64,000 nt of DNA from Streptomyces atratus (GCF_014648655.1 NZ_BMRN01000006.1:2922-66921); one strand, 5' to 3'; shown: positions 8,741-16,666, counted from the first letter of the stretch. Numbers and translations are program-made. Notes: a model not told the origin generated them from the letters alone.

Positions 8741-10072
8741 ATGAGTCTCACGGCAAGCCTCGACGATTCGTCCGTCACTGCCGCACCGGGCGAGGAGACG
8801 GCCCTCCCTCTGCGGATCCTCAACTCCGGCAGCACCGTCGAGGAATACCGCTTCGAGGTGGTCGGTGCGTGTGCCGCCTGGTCGACGGTGGAGCCGGCGA
8901 CCCTGTCCCTGTATCCGGGCGACTCGCAGACGGTCTCCCTCGTACTGCGGCCGCCCCGCGACTCGACCGTACTCGCAGGGGAGACGACCTTCGGGATCCG
9001 CGTGGTGCCCACCAGCGAGCAGGGCGACACGGTGGTGCCCGAAGGGCGGGTGACCGTACTCCCCTTCACCGAGACGACCGCCGAGCTGGTACCGCGCAGC
9101 TCGCACGGCGCCTGGCGCGGCAGGCACCAACTCGCTGTCGACAACCGGGGAAACACCCCGGCGACCGTACGGCTGGGGGCCCAGTCCGGTACGGAGCGGG
9201 CCCGGGTCACGTTCGCGGCGGACGCCCTGCAGATCGCCCCCGGCCGGGCGGAATTCGGGAAGCTGCGGATCCGGCCGGCCAAGCGCGTGTGGCGCGGTAC
9301 GCCTGTCACGCACCCCTTCCAGGTGGTCGCCACGCCGGTGGTGGCGGAGGGTCAGGACCCGGTCGCACCGGTGGTCCTGGACGGCTCGTACCAGCAGGAG
9401 CCCATCCTGCCGCGCTGGCTTCCCAGGGCGCTCATCACTGCGGCTGTCCTGCTGATCGCGCTGGTCGGACTCTGGTACGCGCTGCTGCGGCCGGCCGTGA
9501 AGTCGGCGGCCCGGGAGGCGATCACGCCGGACGCGGTCCGGTCCGCCGCCGCGGCCGACAAGAGCAAGGCCCCGGACAACGGCTCGACGGCCGGAACGGG
9601 ATCGGGCGGAGGCGACTCCTCCGGTGCGAACGGGGGCTCACCGAAGCCCAGCCCCTCACCGAGCCCCGGCGCATCCGACGGCGCGACCGCCGCGGCCGCC
9701 GCGGCCCCGACCAGTGCGCAGGTGCAGGTCAGGGACTCGGTGGGCGGCGGGTCGAACACCTCGACGGCCCTTCAGGTGCCCAGCGGACACACATTCCAGC
9801 TGACGGACATCGTCGTTCAGAACCCGCAGGGCGACGCGGGCACGCTCGTGGTCTCCTCCGGCCGGGGCGCGCCCGTGCTCCGGCTGGCACTGGAGAACTT
9901 CCGGGACTCCGACTACCACTTCGTCACGCCGATCCTGGTGCCCGCGGGCGGCAAGGTCACGATGACCGTCGACTGCCGGAAGGTGGGCAAACCGGTGAAC
10001 GCGCCGACGCCTTCGCGGTGTGCGGAATCGCTGTTCCTCGGCGGCACGATGCGGACGGACACGGCGGGCTGA
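8741..10072 (+). CDS. bitopic membrane protein, CIS-associated (CisA-like architecture)
   Basis: A 443-residue protein with no signal peptide. Two Ig-like, NEW3/COG1470-style domains fill about residues 1-220 (PGEETALPLRILNSGSTVEE; DNRGNTPATVRLG). One transmembrane helix lies near 229-251 (ALITAAVLLIALVGLWYALL). A Ser/Pro/Gly linker follows, then an extracytoplasmic C-terminal domain (VPSGHTFQLTDIVVQNPQGD). Such proteins are often annotated as hydrolytic protein, but no catalytic motif is visible. The layout of a large cytosolic part, one helix and an outer domain fits the reported CisA membrane factor of Streptomyces contractile injection systems; this is architectural inference only. The start at 8741 begins the conserved domain; an ATG at 8705 would add 12 residues. 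Confidence 0.75.
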   Translation: MSLTASLDDSSVTAAPGEETALPLRILNSGSTVEEYRFEVVGACAAWSTVEPATLSLYPGDSQTVSLVLRPPRDSTVLAGETTFGIRVVPTSEQGDTVVPEGRVTVLPFTETTAELVPRSSHGAWRGRHQLAVDNRGNTPATVRLGAQSGTERARVTFAADALQIAPGRAEFGKLRIRPAKRVWRGTPVTHPFQVVATPVVAEGQDPVAPVVLDGSYQQEPILPRWLPRALITAAVLLIALVGLWYALLRPAVKSAAREAITPDAVRSAAAADKSKAPDNGSTAGTGSGGGDSSGANGGSPKPSPSPSPGASDGATAAAAAAPTSAQVQVRDSVGGGSNTSTALQVPSGHTFQLTDIVVQNPQGDAGTLVVSSGRGAPVLRLALENFRDSDYHFVTPILVPAGGKVTMTVDCRKVGKPVNAPTPSRCAESLFLGGTMRTDTAG

Positions 10073-10106
10073 CAGCGCGGATCGGGCCGGCCGGTACGCG
10101 GGCCCG

Positions 10107-10922
10107 TCAAGCAGGCGGAGCCTCTTCCTCCGCCTCGGCCCCTTCCTCCGCCCGTTGGACGAAGGAGCCCTGCACATCGGCAGGTTGCTCGTCCTCGTCC
10201 TCCGTCGCCGCCCTTTGCACAGCAGGCGTCGCGACGGGGGACGAGTCATGACCGGCCGCCCCTGTCACAGCCGCCGAAGCCGGGGCCGGGGCCGGGTCCG
10301 ACAGCACCCGGTCGGCGTTCGCGACGGCCTCCCGCTCGAACCGGTCGGACGGATCGCTCACCCGGATACCGCCCGGCGCCTGCGTACCCTCCACCGGGCC
10401 GTTGCGCTGCTGGATCACATGGGTGAGCTCATGGGCCAGCGTGGTGCGGCCCTGCGGCGAGGACGGATCGTACGCGTCCCGCTGGAAGACCACGTTGTTG
10501 CCGACCGTGTACGCGTGGGCGCCCACGCCCTTCGCCGACTCGTGCGCGGCGGAACCGGTGTGGATGCGTACGTCGGAGAAGTCCGCGCCCATCCGCCCCT
10601 CCAGATCGGTGCGGGTATCGGTGTCCAGGGGCTGCCCGCCGCCGGACGAGACCACGTCGTGCACGGGGGAGCGCTCTTCCTCCTCCCGCCTCTGGAGCAT
10701 CGACCCCACGGCACTGTTGCCGACCGCCCGTTGGAGCACGCTCATGCCGCCGGGCCCGACCACATCGGCCCGCCCGGCGGCCGCCGCACGGTAGAGATGC
10801 GGGGTGTCCGCCGCCTCCCGGCCCTCGGTCGCCCTGGACGCGTGCAGGGCTTCGTCGTGCTCCTGCCCGTGCCCGTGATCCCGCTCGTGGTCGTGTTCCT
10901 GGTCCCGTTCCTGTGCGTGCAT
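10107..10922 (-). CDS. DUF4157 (eCIS-core) protein
   Basis: A 271-residue protein. A His/Asp/Glu-rich head (repeated HDHERDHGHG-type residues) is followed by VLQRAVGNSAVGSMLQR and then the DUF4157 domain (MGADFSDVRIHTGSAAHESA, NNVVFQRDAY, LAHELTHVIQQR). The HELTH segment is the zincin-like HExxH variant characteristic of this domain. The acidic tail carries two further VQR motifs. DUF4157 proteins are strongly associated with extracellular contractile injection systems, often as cargo-associated or processing domains (established association, function not settled). The ATG at 10922 was chosen because AGGGGAG lies six bases upstream; upstream in-frame starts exist. It is convergent with the bitopic membrane protein gene, 34 bases away. 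Confidence 0.87.
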   Translation of the reverse strand: MHAQERDQEHDHERDHGHGQEHDEALHASRATEGREAADTPHLYRAAAAGRADVVGPGGMSVLQRAVGNSAVGSMLQRREEEERSPVHDVVSSGGGQPLDTDTRTDLEGRMGADFSDVRIHTGSAAHESAKGVGAHAYTVGNNVVFQRDAYDPSSPQGRTTLAHELTHVIQQRNGPVEGTQAPGGIRVSDPSDRFEREAVANADRVLSDPAPAPASAAVTGAAGHDSSPVATPAVQRAATEDEDEQPADVQGSFVQRAEEGAEAEEEAPPA

Positions 10923-11258
10923 CGTCATCTCCCCTGACCGCGCCCCGGTCGAAGGCGCGTCGTGATGGCCCCACCACTCCACCTTCACGACGTGTCACTG
11001 CCTCGTCCAGCCCGGACCCCGCCGGTCAGGGGCAGCCGACGGTGCCCCTTCGGGCATCCGGACCGTTCGTACGGTCCCGCGAAGCCCGCCGGCCCCGCAG
11101 CCGCCCCCGATGTCAACTCCGGGTCCGCCGACCGCCGCTGACAGTCACACTCGGCAGACGTCGTCGCGTCGCCTCCTCGAACGGAATCCGGCGGCAAACG
11201 GCTGCACCGGCGGGCAGTGGGGTGGCCGGGCCGCGCCGCCGTCGGGATGATCGAAGGC
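10923..11258. other. divergent intergenic region, 336 bases
   Basis: This space lies between the DUF4157 gene (minus) and the DNA glycosylase gene (plus) and must hold both promoters. I see no convincing coding frame, no tRNA and no strong hairpin. The AGGGGAG ribosome site of the DUF4157 gene is at 10929-10935. Confidence 0.5.
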
Positions 11259-11876
11259 ATGACCAAGAGCAACAAGGACCAGGACATCACCCTGCGGATC
11301 GCCCAGCAGCCGGAGGCGGACGAGCTCCTCGCACGCAGCCCGCTCGCCGCTCTGATCGGCATGCTGCTGGACCAGCAGGTGCCGATGGAATGGGCTTTCT
11401 CCGGCCCGTACACCCTGGCCGGGCGGATGGGCGGAGACGACCTGGACGCTCATGAGATCGCCGCATACGCCCCGGAGGCCTTCGCCGAACTCTTCTCCGC
11501 CAAACCGGCGCTGCACCGCTATCCGGGCTCCATGGCCAAGCGGGTCCAGCAGTTGTGCCAGTACCTGGTGGCGGAGTACGACGGCGACGCGAGCGCGGTG
11601 TGGAGCGATGTCTCCAGCGGGGCCGAGCTGCGGAAGCGGCTGAACGCCCTGCCGGGGTTCGGCACCCAGAAGGCGCAGATCTTCCTGGCACTGCTCGGCA
11701 AGCAGTTCGGGGTCCGGCCGGCGGGCTGGCAGGAGGCGGCCGGGCCGTACGGCGAGGCGGGTTCGCGCCGGTCGGTCGCCGACATCACCGGCCCTGAATC
11801 ACTGGCCGAGGTCCGCGCGTTCAAACAGCAGGCCAAACAGGCGTCCAGGGCGGCCAAACGCGCAGCCGACAAATAG
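11259..11876 (+). CDS. HhH-GPD-type base-excision DNA repair protein
   Basis: A 205-residue member of the actinobacterial HhH-GPD family. It begins with the family block LLARSPLAALIGMLLDQQ and PMEWAFSGPYTLAGRMG. Helix-hairpin-helix residues follow in LNALPGFGTQKAQIFLALLG near 138-157. The tail is Lys/Ala-rich (FKQQAKQASRAAKRAAD), typical of the family. It should excise damaged bases as a cytoplasmic glycosylase; the substrate is not readable. The ATG at 11259 was chosen because the conserved block begins shortly after it; ATG 11247 is an alternative. The gene ends against the truncated end of the HerA-like pseudogene, suggesting that a deletion joined the two. Confidence 0.85.
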   Translation: MTKSNKDQDITLRIAQQPEADELLARSPLAALIGMLLDQQVPMEWAFSGPYTLAGRMGGDDLDAHEIAAYAPEAFAELFSAKPALHRYPGSMAKRVQQLCQYLVAEYDGDASAVWSDVSSGAELRKRLNALPGFGTQKAQIFLALLGKQFGVRPAGWQEAAGPYGEAGSRRSVADITGPESLAEVRAFKQQAKQASRAAKRAADK

Positions 11877-11877
11877 C

Positions 11878-12424
11878 CAAGCACCTTGGACAGGAGTACG
11901 GGGCCGAAGCCGGTGACCGTCGCCCGCAGCGGAATACCGGGCCCGATGCCGCCGAGCGCGTAGAACTCGCACGGGAAGCTCTTGGCCTCCCACTCCTGTC
12001 CGGCCTGCCCGGCCCGCTCGGTGACCTTGTCGCCCGGCGCACCGGGAGCGGCAATGCCCGAGACATCTCCATCGGTGCCTGCGAGGAAGACCGGAACACC
12101 GTTGGCCGAGAGCTGTTAGGCGATCAGCTGGATCGTCTTGGTCTTGCCGGTGCCGGTGTCGCCCGGGACGAGTCCGTGCCGGTTGAGCATCGCCAGTGGA
12201 ATCCGGATCTGCGCATGGGGCAGGCACACACCGTCCCAGAGCAATGCGCCCGGATCGAGGGCGGCCCCAAAGACGGCGTACCCGGCAGCGGTCTCCTGCG
12301 CCGGCTGCGGCAGAACCCCGGCGCCTCCGCCCGACGCCACGCCCGTGTCCGGCGCGTCGGTGTCCGAACCTCCGCCGGTGCCCGAACCCGCGTCCTGGCC
12401 CGTGCTGTCGCTGCCACTCACCAC
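11878..12424 (-). pseudogene. HerA-like helicase/ATPase (DUF853-type), truncated with nonsense codon
   Basis: The GTG at 12424 opens a frame reading GALLWDGVCLPHAQIRIP, MLNRHGLVPG and the Walker A DTGTGKTKTIQLIA. That frame then hits TAA at 12118-12116, where relatives read Glu (one-base change GAA to TAA). The same frame continues with family sequence (QLSANGVPVFLAG, GDVSGIAAPGAPGDKVTERA, FYALGGIGPGIPLRATV) to LLSKVLG near 11878. There it runs into the opposite-strand glycosylase end. Intact relatives are about 500 residues, so roughly two thirds is deleted. The block GTDGD replaces the usual D-x-K-G-D, a further sign of decay. Intact members are DNA-translocating ATPases of the HerA/FtsK superfamily. 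Confidence 0.8.
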
Positions 12425-12523
12425 GGCCCCTATTCCGGAATGCCCGCTTTATGGCGTTCTTGCCGGCATCACAGTCCCGCCCCATGGCTGCGCCCGGAGG
12501 CTCTCGCCCGGTAGGCTTTCCGT

Positions 12524-12820
12524 GTGATCTTCAAGCGCATCGGAAATGGGCGGCCTTATCCCGACCACGGCCGGGAAAGCACCCGGCAGTGGGCGGATGT
12601 CGCGCCGCGCCCGGTCCGCCTCGATCAGCTGGTGACCACCAAGGGCAATCTGGACCTGGAGACCCTCCTCGCCGAGGACTCGACGTTCTACGGCGACCTG
12701 TTCGCGCACGTCGTGAAGTGGCAGGGCGACCTCTATCTGGAGGACGGATTGCACCGCGCGGTCCGCGCCGCGCTCCAGCAGCGCCAGGTACTGCACGCCC
12801 GGGTACTCGAACTCGGCTGA
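12524..12820 (+). CDS. conserved actinobacterial 98-residue protein
   Basis: A 98-residue soluble protein starting MIFKRIGNGRPYPDHGR. It contains VRLDQLVTTKGNLDLETLL, FYGDLFAHVVKWQGDLYLED and ends LQQRQVLHARVLELG. It is highly conserved in Streptomyces upstream of the LytR_C gene and upp, as here. Databases sometimes label it a VapB-like antitoxin, but no toxin gene is next to it and I see no clear DNA-binding motif, so I do not endorse that. No function can be assigned. The base composition is ordinary for the genome. Confidence 0.85.
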   Translation: MIFKRIGNGRPYPDHGRESTRQWADVAPRPVRLDQLVTTKGNLDLETLLAEDSTFYGDLFAHVVKWQGDLYLEDGLHRAVRAALQQRQVLHARVLELG

Positions 12821-12845
12821 CGAAGCCCGGCGGGTTCCCTCCACG

Positions 12846-12898
12846 GGCCCGCAAGCCCTGCGGGCCGCTCCGGGTTCGTTCGGGTGCATTCGCACCCG
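12846..12898 (+). terminator. two successive hairpins between the 98-residue gene and the LytR_C gene
   Basis: Two perfect hairpins follow the stop: GGCCCGCA / TGCGGGCC (12846-12853 with 12859-12866) and CGGGTGC / GCACCCG (12881-12887 with 12892-12898). A third GGGTGCG half-site follows near 12903. They probably end the upstream transcript, though a regulatory role ahead of the LytR_C gene at 12961 is possible. Confidence 0.6.
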
Positions 12899-12960
12899 GA
12901 CGGGTGCGATCCATTGATCATTTAGTAGGCATCATCACCGGGTCGCACTACGCTGCGCCC

Positions 12961-13578
12961 ATGAGCATGCTCACTCCCCCCGGCATGGGCGGAAAGTACC
13001 GCATCACGGGCGACAAGTACCCGCGCATGCGCCGCCCCCGGCGTCGCGGCAAGCTGATCCTCGCTGCCACCGCTTCCGTGGTTGCCCTCGGACTGGTCGG
13101 ATGGGGCACGCTGCAGCTCATCGACGTCTTCACGGGCAGCAACAAGAAGGCCGGCGCCGTCGGCCACTCGACGGACTGCGCTCCGGCCAAGCCGTCCGCG
13201 CCCGCCAAGGCGCTGCCGAAACCCGCGAAGATCACCGTCAACGTCTACAACGCGACACCGCGCAGCGGGCTCGCCAAGAAGGCCGCCGACGAGCTGAAGA
13301 AGCGCGGCTTCACCATCGGCAAGGTGGGTAACGCCTCGGCCACGTACGACAAGAAGGTCGCAGGTCCGGGGGTGCTGTTGGGCGCCCCGTCGGCCACGAA
13401 CGGCTCGCTCCCGGTCCTCGGCACACAGCTGCAGGGGGCCGTTGCGAAGACCGACGCCCGCAAGACGGCGGACGTCGATCTGATCCTCGGTACGAAGTTC
13501 AAGGCGTTCAGCACGCCCCAGTCGGCCGCCGCGGCCCTCGCCGCCCTGGCGAAGCCGGCCTCCGCACCGTCCTGCTGA
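12961..13578 (+). CDS. membrane-anchored LytR C-terminal domain protein
   Basis: A 205-residue protein. The first 40 residues are basic (RMRRPRRRGK), then one transmembrane helix (LILAATASVVALGLVGWGTL, about residues 24-44). Outside lies a Pro/Ala/Lys spacer and a LytR_C domain (KITVNVYNATPRSGLAKKAA through VDLILGTKF). LytR_C domains occur on or beside LCP cell-wall glycopolymer ligases and are thought to bind cell-wall material; there is no LCP catalytic domain here. The C-terminal tail is Ala/Pro-rich and ends in Cys. It is convergent with upp across a hairpin. Confidence 0.87.
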   Translation: MSMLTPPGMGGKYRITGDKYPRMRRPRRRGKLILAATASVVALGLVGWGTLQLIDVFTGSNKKAGAVGHSTDCAPAKPSAPAKALPKPAKITVNVYNATPRSGLAKKAADELKKRGFTIGKVGNASATYDKKVAGPGVLLGAPSATNGSLPVLGTQLQGAVAKTDARKTADVDLILGTKFKAFSTPQSAAAALAALAKPASAPSC

Positions 13579-13579
13579 C

Positions 13580-13604
13580 GGCTGCCGGGTCGACCCCGGC
13601 AGCC
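13580..13604. terminator. bidirectional terminator between the LytR_C gene and upp
   Basis: A perfect 10-bp stem (GGCTGCCGGG / CCCGGCAGCC) with a 5-base loop, placed between convergent stops at 13578 and 13626. It can serve both transcripts. Confidence 0.75.
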
Positions 13605-13625
13605 CAGCACATCCCGCTCGGGGCT

Positions 13626-14261
13626 CTAGTCGACCGTGCCGTACATCCGGTCGCCCGCGTCACCGAGACCCGGGACGATGTAGCCGTTCTCGTTGAGCCG
13701 CTCGTCGACCGAGGCGGTGACCACGGTCACCGGCGTACCCGCCAGATCGCGTTCCATCACCTCGACGCCCTCGGGCGCCGCGAGCAGCACGACCGCGGTG
13801 ACATCGTCCGCACCGCGCTTGATCAGTTCCTGAATGGCCGCGACCAGCGTGCCGCCGGTGGCCAGCATCGGGTCCAGGACGTACACCTGGCGACCCGAGA
13901 GGTCCTCCGGCATCCGCGTCGCGTACGTGGACGCCTGCAGCGTCTCCTCGTCGCGGATCATGCCCAGGAAGCCCACCTCGGCGGTCGGCAGCAGCCGCAC
14001 CATGCCGTCGAGCATGCCGAGACCGGCCCTCAGGATCGGTACGACCAGGGGGCGCGGGTGCGACAGCTTCACACCGGTCGTCGGTGTGACCGGGGTCTCG
14101 ATGTCGACCTGTTCGGTGCGCACATCCCGGGTGGCCTCGTAGGCGAGCAGGGTGACCAGCTCGTCGGCGAGCCGCCGGAAGGTCGGGGAGTCGGTGCGCC
14201 TGTCGCGCAGGGTGGTGAGTTTGTGCGCGACCAGTGGGTGGTCGACGACGTGGATCCGCAT
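13626..14261 (-). CDS. upp: uracil phosphoribosyltransferase
   Basis: A 211-residue enzyme of pyrimidine salvage that converts uracil and PRPP to UMP in the cytoplasm. The PRPP-binding loop [17 protein letters not shown] is intact. The N-terminal substrate block ([30 protein letters not shown]) and the C-terminal uracil-binding segment ([20 protein letters not shown]) are also present. Its length equals that of typical bacterial UPRTases. It stands alone, convergent with the LytR_C gene and divergent from the small basic protein gene. Confidence 0.97.
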   Translation of the reverse strand: MRIHVVDHPLVAHKLTTLRDRRTDSPTFRRLADELVTLLAYEATRDVRTEQVDIETPVTPTTGVKLSHPRPLVVPILRAGLGMLDGMVRLLPTAEVGFLGMIRDEETLQASTYATRMPEDLSGRQVYVLDPMLATGGTLVAAIQELIKRGADDVTAVVLLAAPEGVEVMERDLAGTPVTVVTASVDERLNENGYIVPGLGDAGDRMYGTVD

Positions 14262-14365
14262 GGGCTCAACAGTAACCGGGCCTCCCGCACCCGTGCGCTG
14301 GCATCAACCGCATGTTCGGAGGGAAGGTGGGGGGCATACGGACCCAGCCTTGGGGTGATGAGCCG

Positions 14366-14593
14366 ATGCCGGACGGGGAACAGCAAAAGCGGGACCGGCC
14401 GGACACGCCGGCCCCGCAGGACGCAGAGGGCCGGCAGGACCCGCAGCAGGCCGACGCGGCGCGCCGCAGGCGGCGCGCCCAGTTCCTGCGCGAGCTTCAT
14501 GAGGCGAAGGCGCTCCGCGACCGCGTCCAGCCGCGCCGGGCCAGGGCGGCCCGGATGCGCCAGGCCATGCGGATGCGGACCTTCCGCTGGTAG
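14366..14593 (+). CDS. small basic conserved protein
   Basis: A 75-residue protein with an acidic/Gln-rich first third (PDGEQQKRDRPDTPAPQD). A strongly basic helix follows (RRRRRAQFLRELHEAKALRD), and it ends with RRARAARMRQAMRMRTFRW. I recall a closely similar protein conserved at this place in Streptomyces. The charge suggests nucleic-acid or ribosome binding, but no domain is recognised. The ATG at 14366 follows the conserved beginning; no strong ribosome site is visible. Confidence 0.6.
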   Translation: MPDGEQQKRDRPDTPAPQDAEGRQDPQQADAARRRRRAQFLRELHEAKALRDRVQPRRARAARMRQAMRMRTFRW

Positions 14594-14759
14594 GTCGGAC
14601 GGCGGCCCGGTGTCCCCCTGGTGGCGGCGTCCAGGAGAACTGATGGCCGACGCAACGGCCGAACTCCTCTCGCAAAGCCTATGTTTCTGCCACGATTCCG
14701 ATGGGCGGGACGCAGGACAGCCGGGCCACCGGCTGCCCTCCCGCCGGACCGACACCCCT

Positions 14760-15341
14760 ATGACCAGTGGGAGAGTCACGGTGTACTTCGCCGCACTGCT
14801 CGCGCGCACCGAAGACGGGTGGGAAGCGAGCGACACGGAACTCGACGATGTGGAGACCCTGTCCGACCTGACGGATCTGGCCCGTGAGGCCTCGGTGGAC
14901 GAGGACACTGTGCTCGTCTTCATCGAGCAGGAGGACGCCTGGTTCGGCGTCGTCCGGGTGGACGGTGAGGAGGACCCCCGGATCTTCATCTCGGACGCCA
15001 CCGCCGCCGCCCGCTCCTCGTACGGGGAGATCCTGCTCACCGATGAACTGCTCGGCCGCGAACCCGGGGCCGAGGACACGATTGCCGCCCTCGAAGAGCT
15101 CGTCGGCCTCGACGGTACGGAGGACGGCGAGCCGGACATCACCCCCGACAACGACAACGACGATGACAACGACGACGACGAAATCGATGCCGACGCAGTA
15201 CCGGCAGGCCCGCTCGGTGACACCGGGATCCTGGCCGACCTCGGGCTCCCCGAGGCGGAGCTGCTGATGCTGCGGACGGACGCACTGGTGGAGATCGCGG
15301 ACGCGCTGGGTGCGGCCGAGGTCCTGGAGACCGTCCGTTAG
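14760..15341 (+). CDS. tRNA adenosine deaminase-associated protein
   Basis: A 193-residue acidic protein found next to tadA throughout actinobacteria. The conserved N-terminal half reads VYFAALLARTEDGWEASDTE, TVLVFIEQEDAWFGVVRVDG and FISDATAAARSSYGEILLTD. The C-terminal half has an Asp/Asn run (about residues 122-138) followed by LLMLRTDALVEIADALGAAE. Its role is unproven, but the constant pairing with tadA suggests a link to tRNA wobble editing. The stop is nine bases before the tadA GTG, so they are cotranscribed. The Asp/Asn run comes from an imperfect GAC-rich triplet repeat. Confidence 0.88.
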   Translation: MTSGRVTVYFAALLARTEDGWEASDTELDDVETLSDLTDLAREASVDEDTVLVFIEQEDAWFGVVRVDGEEDPRIFISDATAAARSSYGEILLTDELLGREPGAEDTIAALEELVGLDGTEDGEPDITPDNDNDDDNDDDEIDADAVPAGPLGDTGILADLGLPEAELLMLRTDALVEIADALGAAEVLETVR

Positions 15342-15350
15342 GGTCCGCGG

Positions 15351-15872
15351 GTGAGCGAACCACCGCACCCGCAAGGACCGCCGGAACCGCACGAACCCGT
15401 AAGAGACCCACACGATCCCGTGAGAGACCCGTGGCGGGCGCACATGCGCCGCGCCCTGGCCGAGGCCGAGCTGGCGGCGCGGGCCGGCGATGTGCCGGTC
15501 GGCGCCGTCATGCTCGGCCCGGACGGTTCCCTGCTCGCCACGGGACACAACGAACGCGAGGCGACCGGCGACCCGACCGCGCACGCCGAGATCGTCGCCG
15601 TCCGCCGGGCCGCAGCGGCGCTCGGTCAATGGCGGCTGTCCGGATGCACCCTGGTGGTCACCCTGGAGCCCTGCACGATGTGCGCGGGCGCGCTTGTGCA
15701 GTCCCGCGTGGACCGGGTGGTCTACGGGGCGCGGGACGAGAAGGCAGGCGCGGCGGGCTCGCTCTGGGACGTCGTGCGAGACCGCCGGCTCAACCACCGC
15801 CCCGAGGTGATCCACGGAGTACTGGAGGACGTCTGCGCCGATCAGCTGACGGCGTTCTTCCGCGGCCTCTGA
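15351..15872 (+). CDS. tadA: tRNA-specific adenosine deaminase
   Basis: A 173-residue zinc deaminase converting A34 to inosine in the anticodon of tRNA-Arg(ACG). A target tRNA-Arg(ACG) is encoded in this same window at 36.9 kb. The metal site is visible as His78-Ala-Glu80 (TAHAEIVAV) and PCTMCAG with Cys108 and Cys111; Glu80 is the proton shuttle. The first 27 residues are a Pro/His-rich extension (two RDPHDP-like repeats) not needed for the fold. The GTG at 15351 is the start used here; GTG 15421 would remove most of the extension. It is the second gene of a pair with the associated-protein gene. Confidence 0.95.
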   Translation: MSEPPHPQGPPEPHEPVRDPHDPVRDPWRAHMRRALAEAELAARAGDVPVGAVMLGPDGSLLATGHNEREATGDPTAHAEIVAVRRAAAALGQWRLSGCTLVVTLEPCTMCAGALVQSRVDRVVYGARDEKAGAAGSLWDVVRDRRLNHRPEVIHGVLEDVCADQLTAFFRGL

Positions 15873-15950
15873 CCAGGCTTCCGCTCGTCCGCGGCCTGCT
15901 GCGGCGAATCGGATTTCGGCGGACGGCCGGGATGGTCTAAGCTCTCTCTC

Positions 15951-16035
15951 GGTAGCGTGTCCGAGCGGCCGAAGGAGCTCGCCTCGAAAGCGAGTGTGGG
16001 GAAACTCACCGAGGGTTCAAATCCCTCCGCTACCG
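15951..16035 (+). tRNA. tRNA-Ser (CGA)
   Basis: An 85-nt class II tRNA. Acceptor arm GGTAGCG pairs with CGCTACC and the discriminator is G. The D-arm, the anticodon stem CTCGC/GCGAG with loop CTCGAAA (anticodon CGA, reading UCG), a long variable arm (TGTGGGGAAACTCAC region) and the T-loop GTTCAAATC are all present. CCA is not encoded. Confidence 0.96.
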
Positions 16036-16042
16036 CTCTTGT

Positions 16043-16073
16043 GAAGGGCCCGGCGCATCGCGTCGGGCCCTTC
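16043..16073 (+). terminator. terminator of tRNA-Ser(CGA)
   Basis: A 13-bp stem GAAGGGCCCGGCG / CGTCGGGCCCTTC with one G-T pair and a 5-base loop, followed by GGGTTTT. It starts eight bases after the tRNA and is a textbook intrinsic terminator. Confidence 0.9.
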
Positions 16074-16108
16074 GGGTTTTCCGCACCTGCATTCGCGGAT
16101 ACGGACAC

Positions 16109-16386
16109 GGCTGTGGTCCCGGGCGCGTCGGTCGTCGCACCCGGGACCACAGCCCGCGAAGTGTTGGCCGGGGGAAGCGGCATCGGGGGGACAAGCCGCT
16201 CCCCCCGATGAGAACGGGCCCTCAAGCCCTCGCCGCAGTCAGGGGAGGCTCGCGGCGAGAACCCCACAGTGAGGTCCCGTTCCTCGCCCCAGCGGATTCC
16301 TGCCGGATCCGCTGGGGCTCACCGTCCATCCTGCGGCCTGGCAGAAGCCTTACGAGCAGGCAAAGGGCCCCGATCACCGGGCCCTT
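16109..16386. repeat. run of four long perfect hairpins in a 457-base gene-free stretch
   Basis: Between the tRNA terminator and the small membrane gene at 16493 I see four more inverted repeats. They are 15 bp (16109-16123 with 16140-16154), 10 bp (16181-16190 with 16201-16210), 12 bp (16286-16297 with 16307-16318) and 8 bp (16363-16370 with 16379-16386). Arms of the first three are perfect and differ in sequence. No coding frame is convincing here. They could be stacked terminators, structured RNA or landing sites for mobile DNA beside the tRNA gene. Confidence 0.7.
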
Positions 16387-16492
16387 GGTCCTTAAAGGCC
16401 ATGTGAGTGGTCGGAAACATCAGAGGGATACGGCCATTCGTGCGGATAGAATCGCCCGACTGCACAGGGGATCGAAGGCGAGGCAGGGGCTG

Positions 16493-16657
16493 ATGGTGCA
16501 AGCGAAGAAGATAGCTCTCATCGTGGTAGTCGTCTTCGTTATGTACACGATCATCACGTCCCCGGAGCGGGCGGCTGATCTTGTCCAGGTAGGGTTCGAG
16601 GGCATTTCGAGTGCCGCACAGGGCATCGGCGACTTCATGTCCGAGCTCGTGAAGTAG
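16493..16657 (+). CDS. small single-pass membrane protein (54 residues)
   Basis: Residues 3-21 (QAKKIALIVVVVFVMYTI) form one transmembrane helix. A short amphipathic C-terminal part follows (LVQVGFEGISSAAQGIGDFM). The ATG at 16493 has AGGGG five bases upstream. The stop is nine bases before the Dabb gene, so they form an operon. The gene is placed upstream of sigF, an arrangement I recall as conserved in Streptomyces. Function is unknown. Confidence 0.75.
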   Translation: MVQAKKIALIVVVVFVMYTIITSPERAADLVQVGFEGISSAAQGIGDFMSELVK

Positions 16658-16666
16658 GAGTACCCC

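Noticed and set aside
12524..12820. VapB-type antitoxin
   Set aside because: No toxin gene lies beside it and no DNA-binding motif is evident; the protein is a conserved unknown.
16043..16386. CRISPR or palindromic REP array
   Set aside because: The hairpins differ in sequence and spacing, so they are not copies of one repeat.
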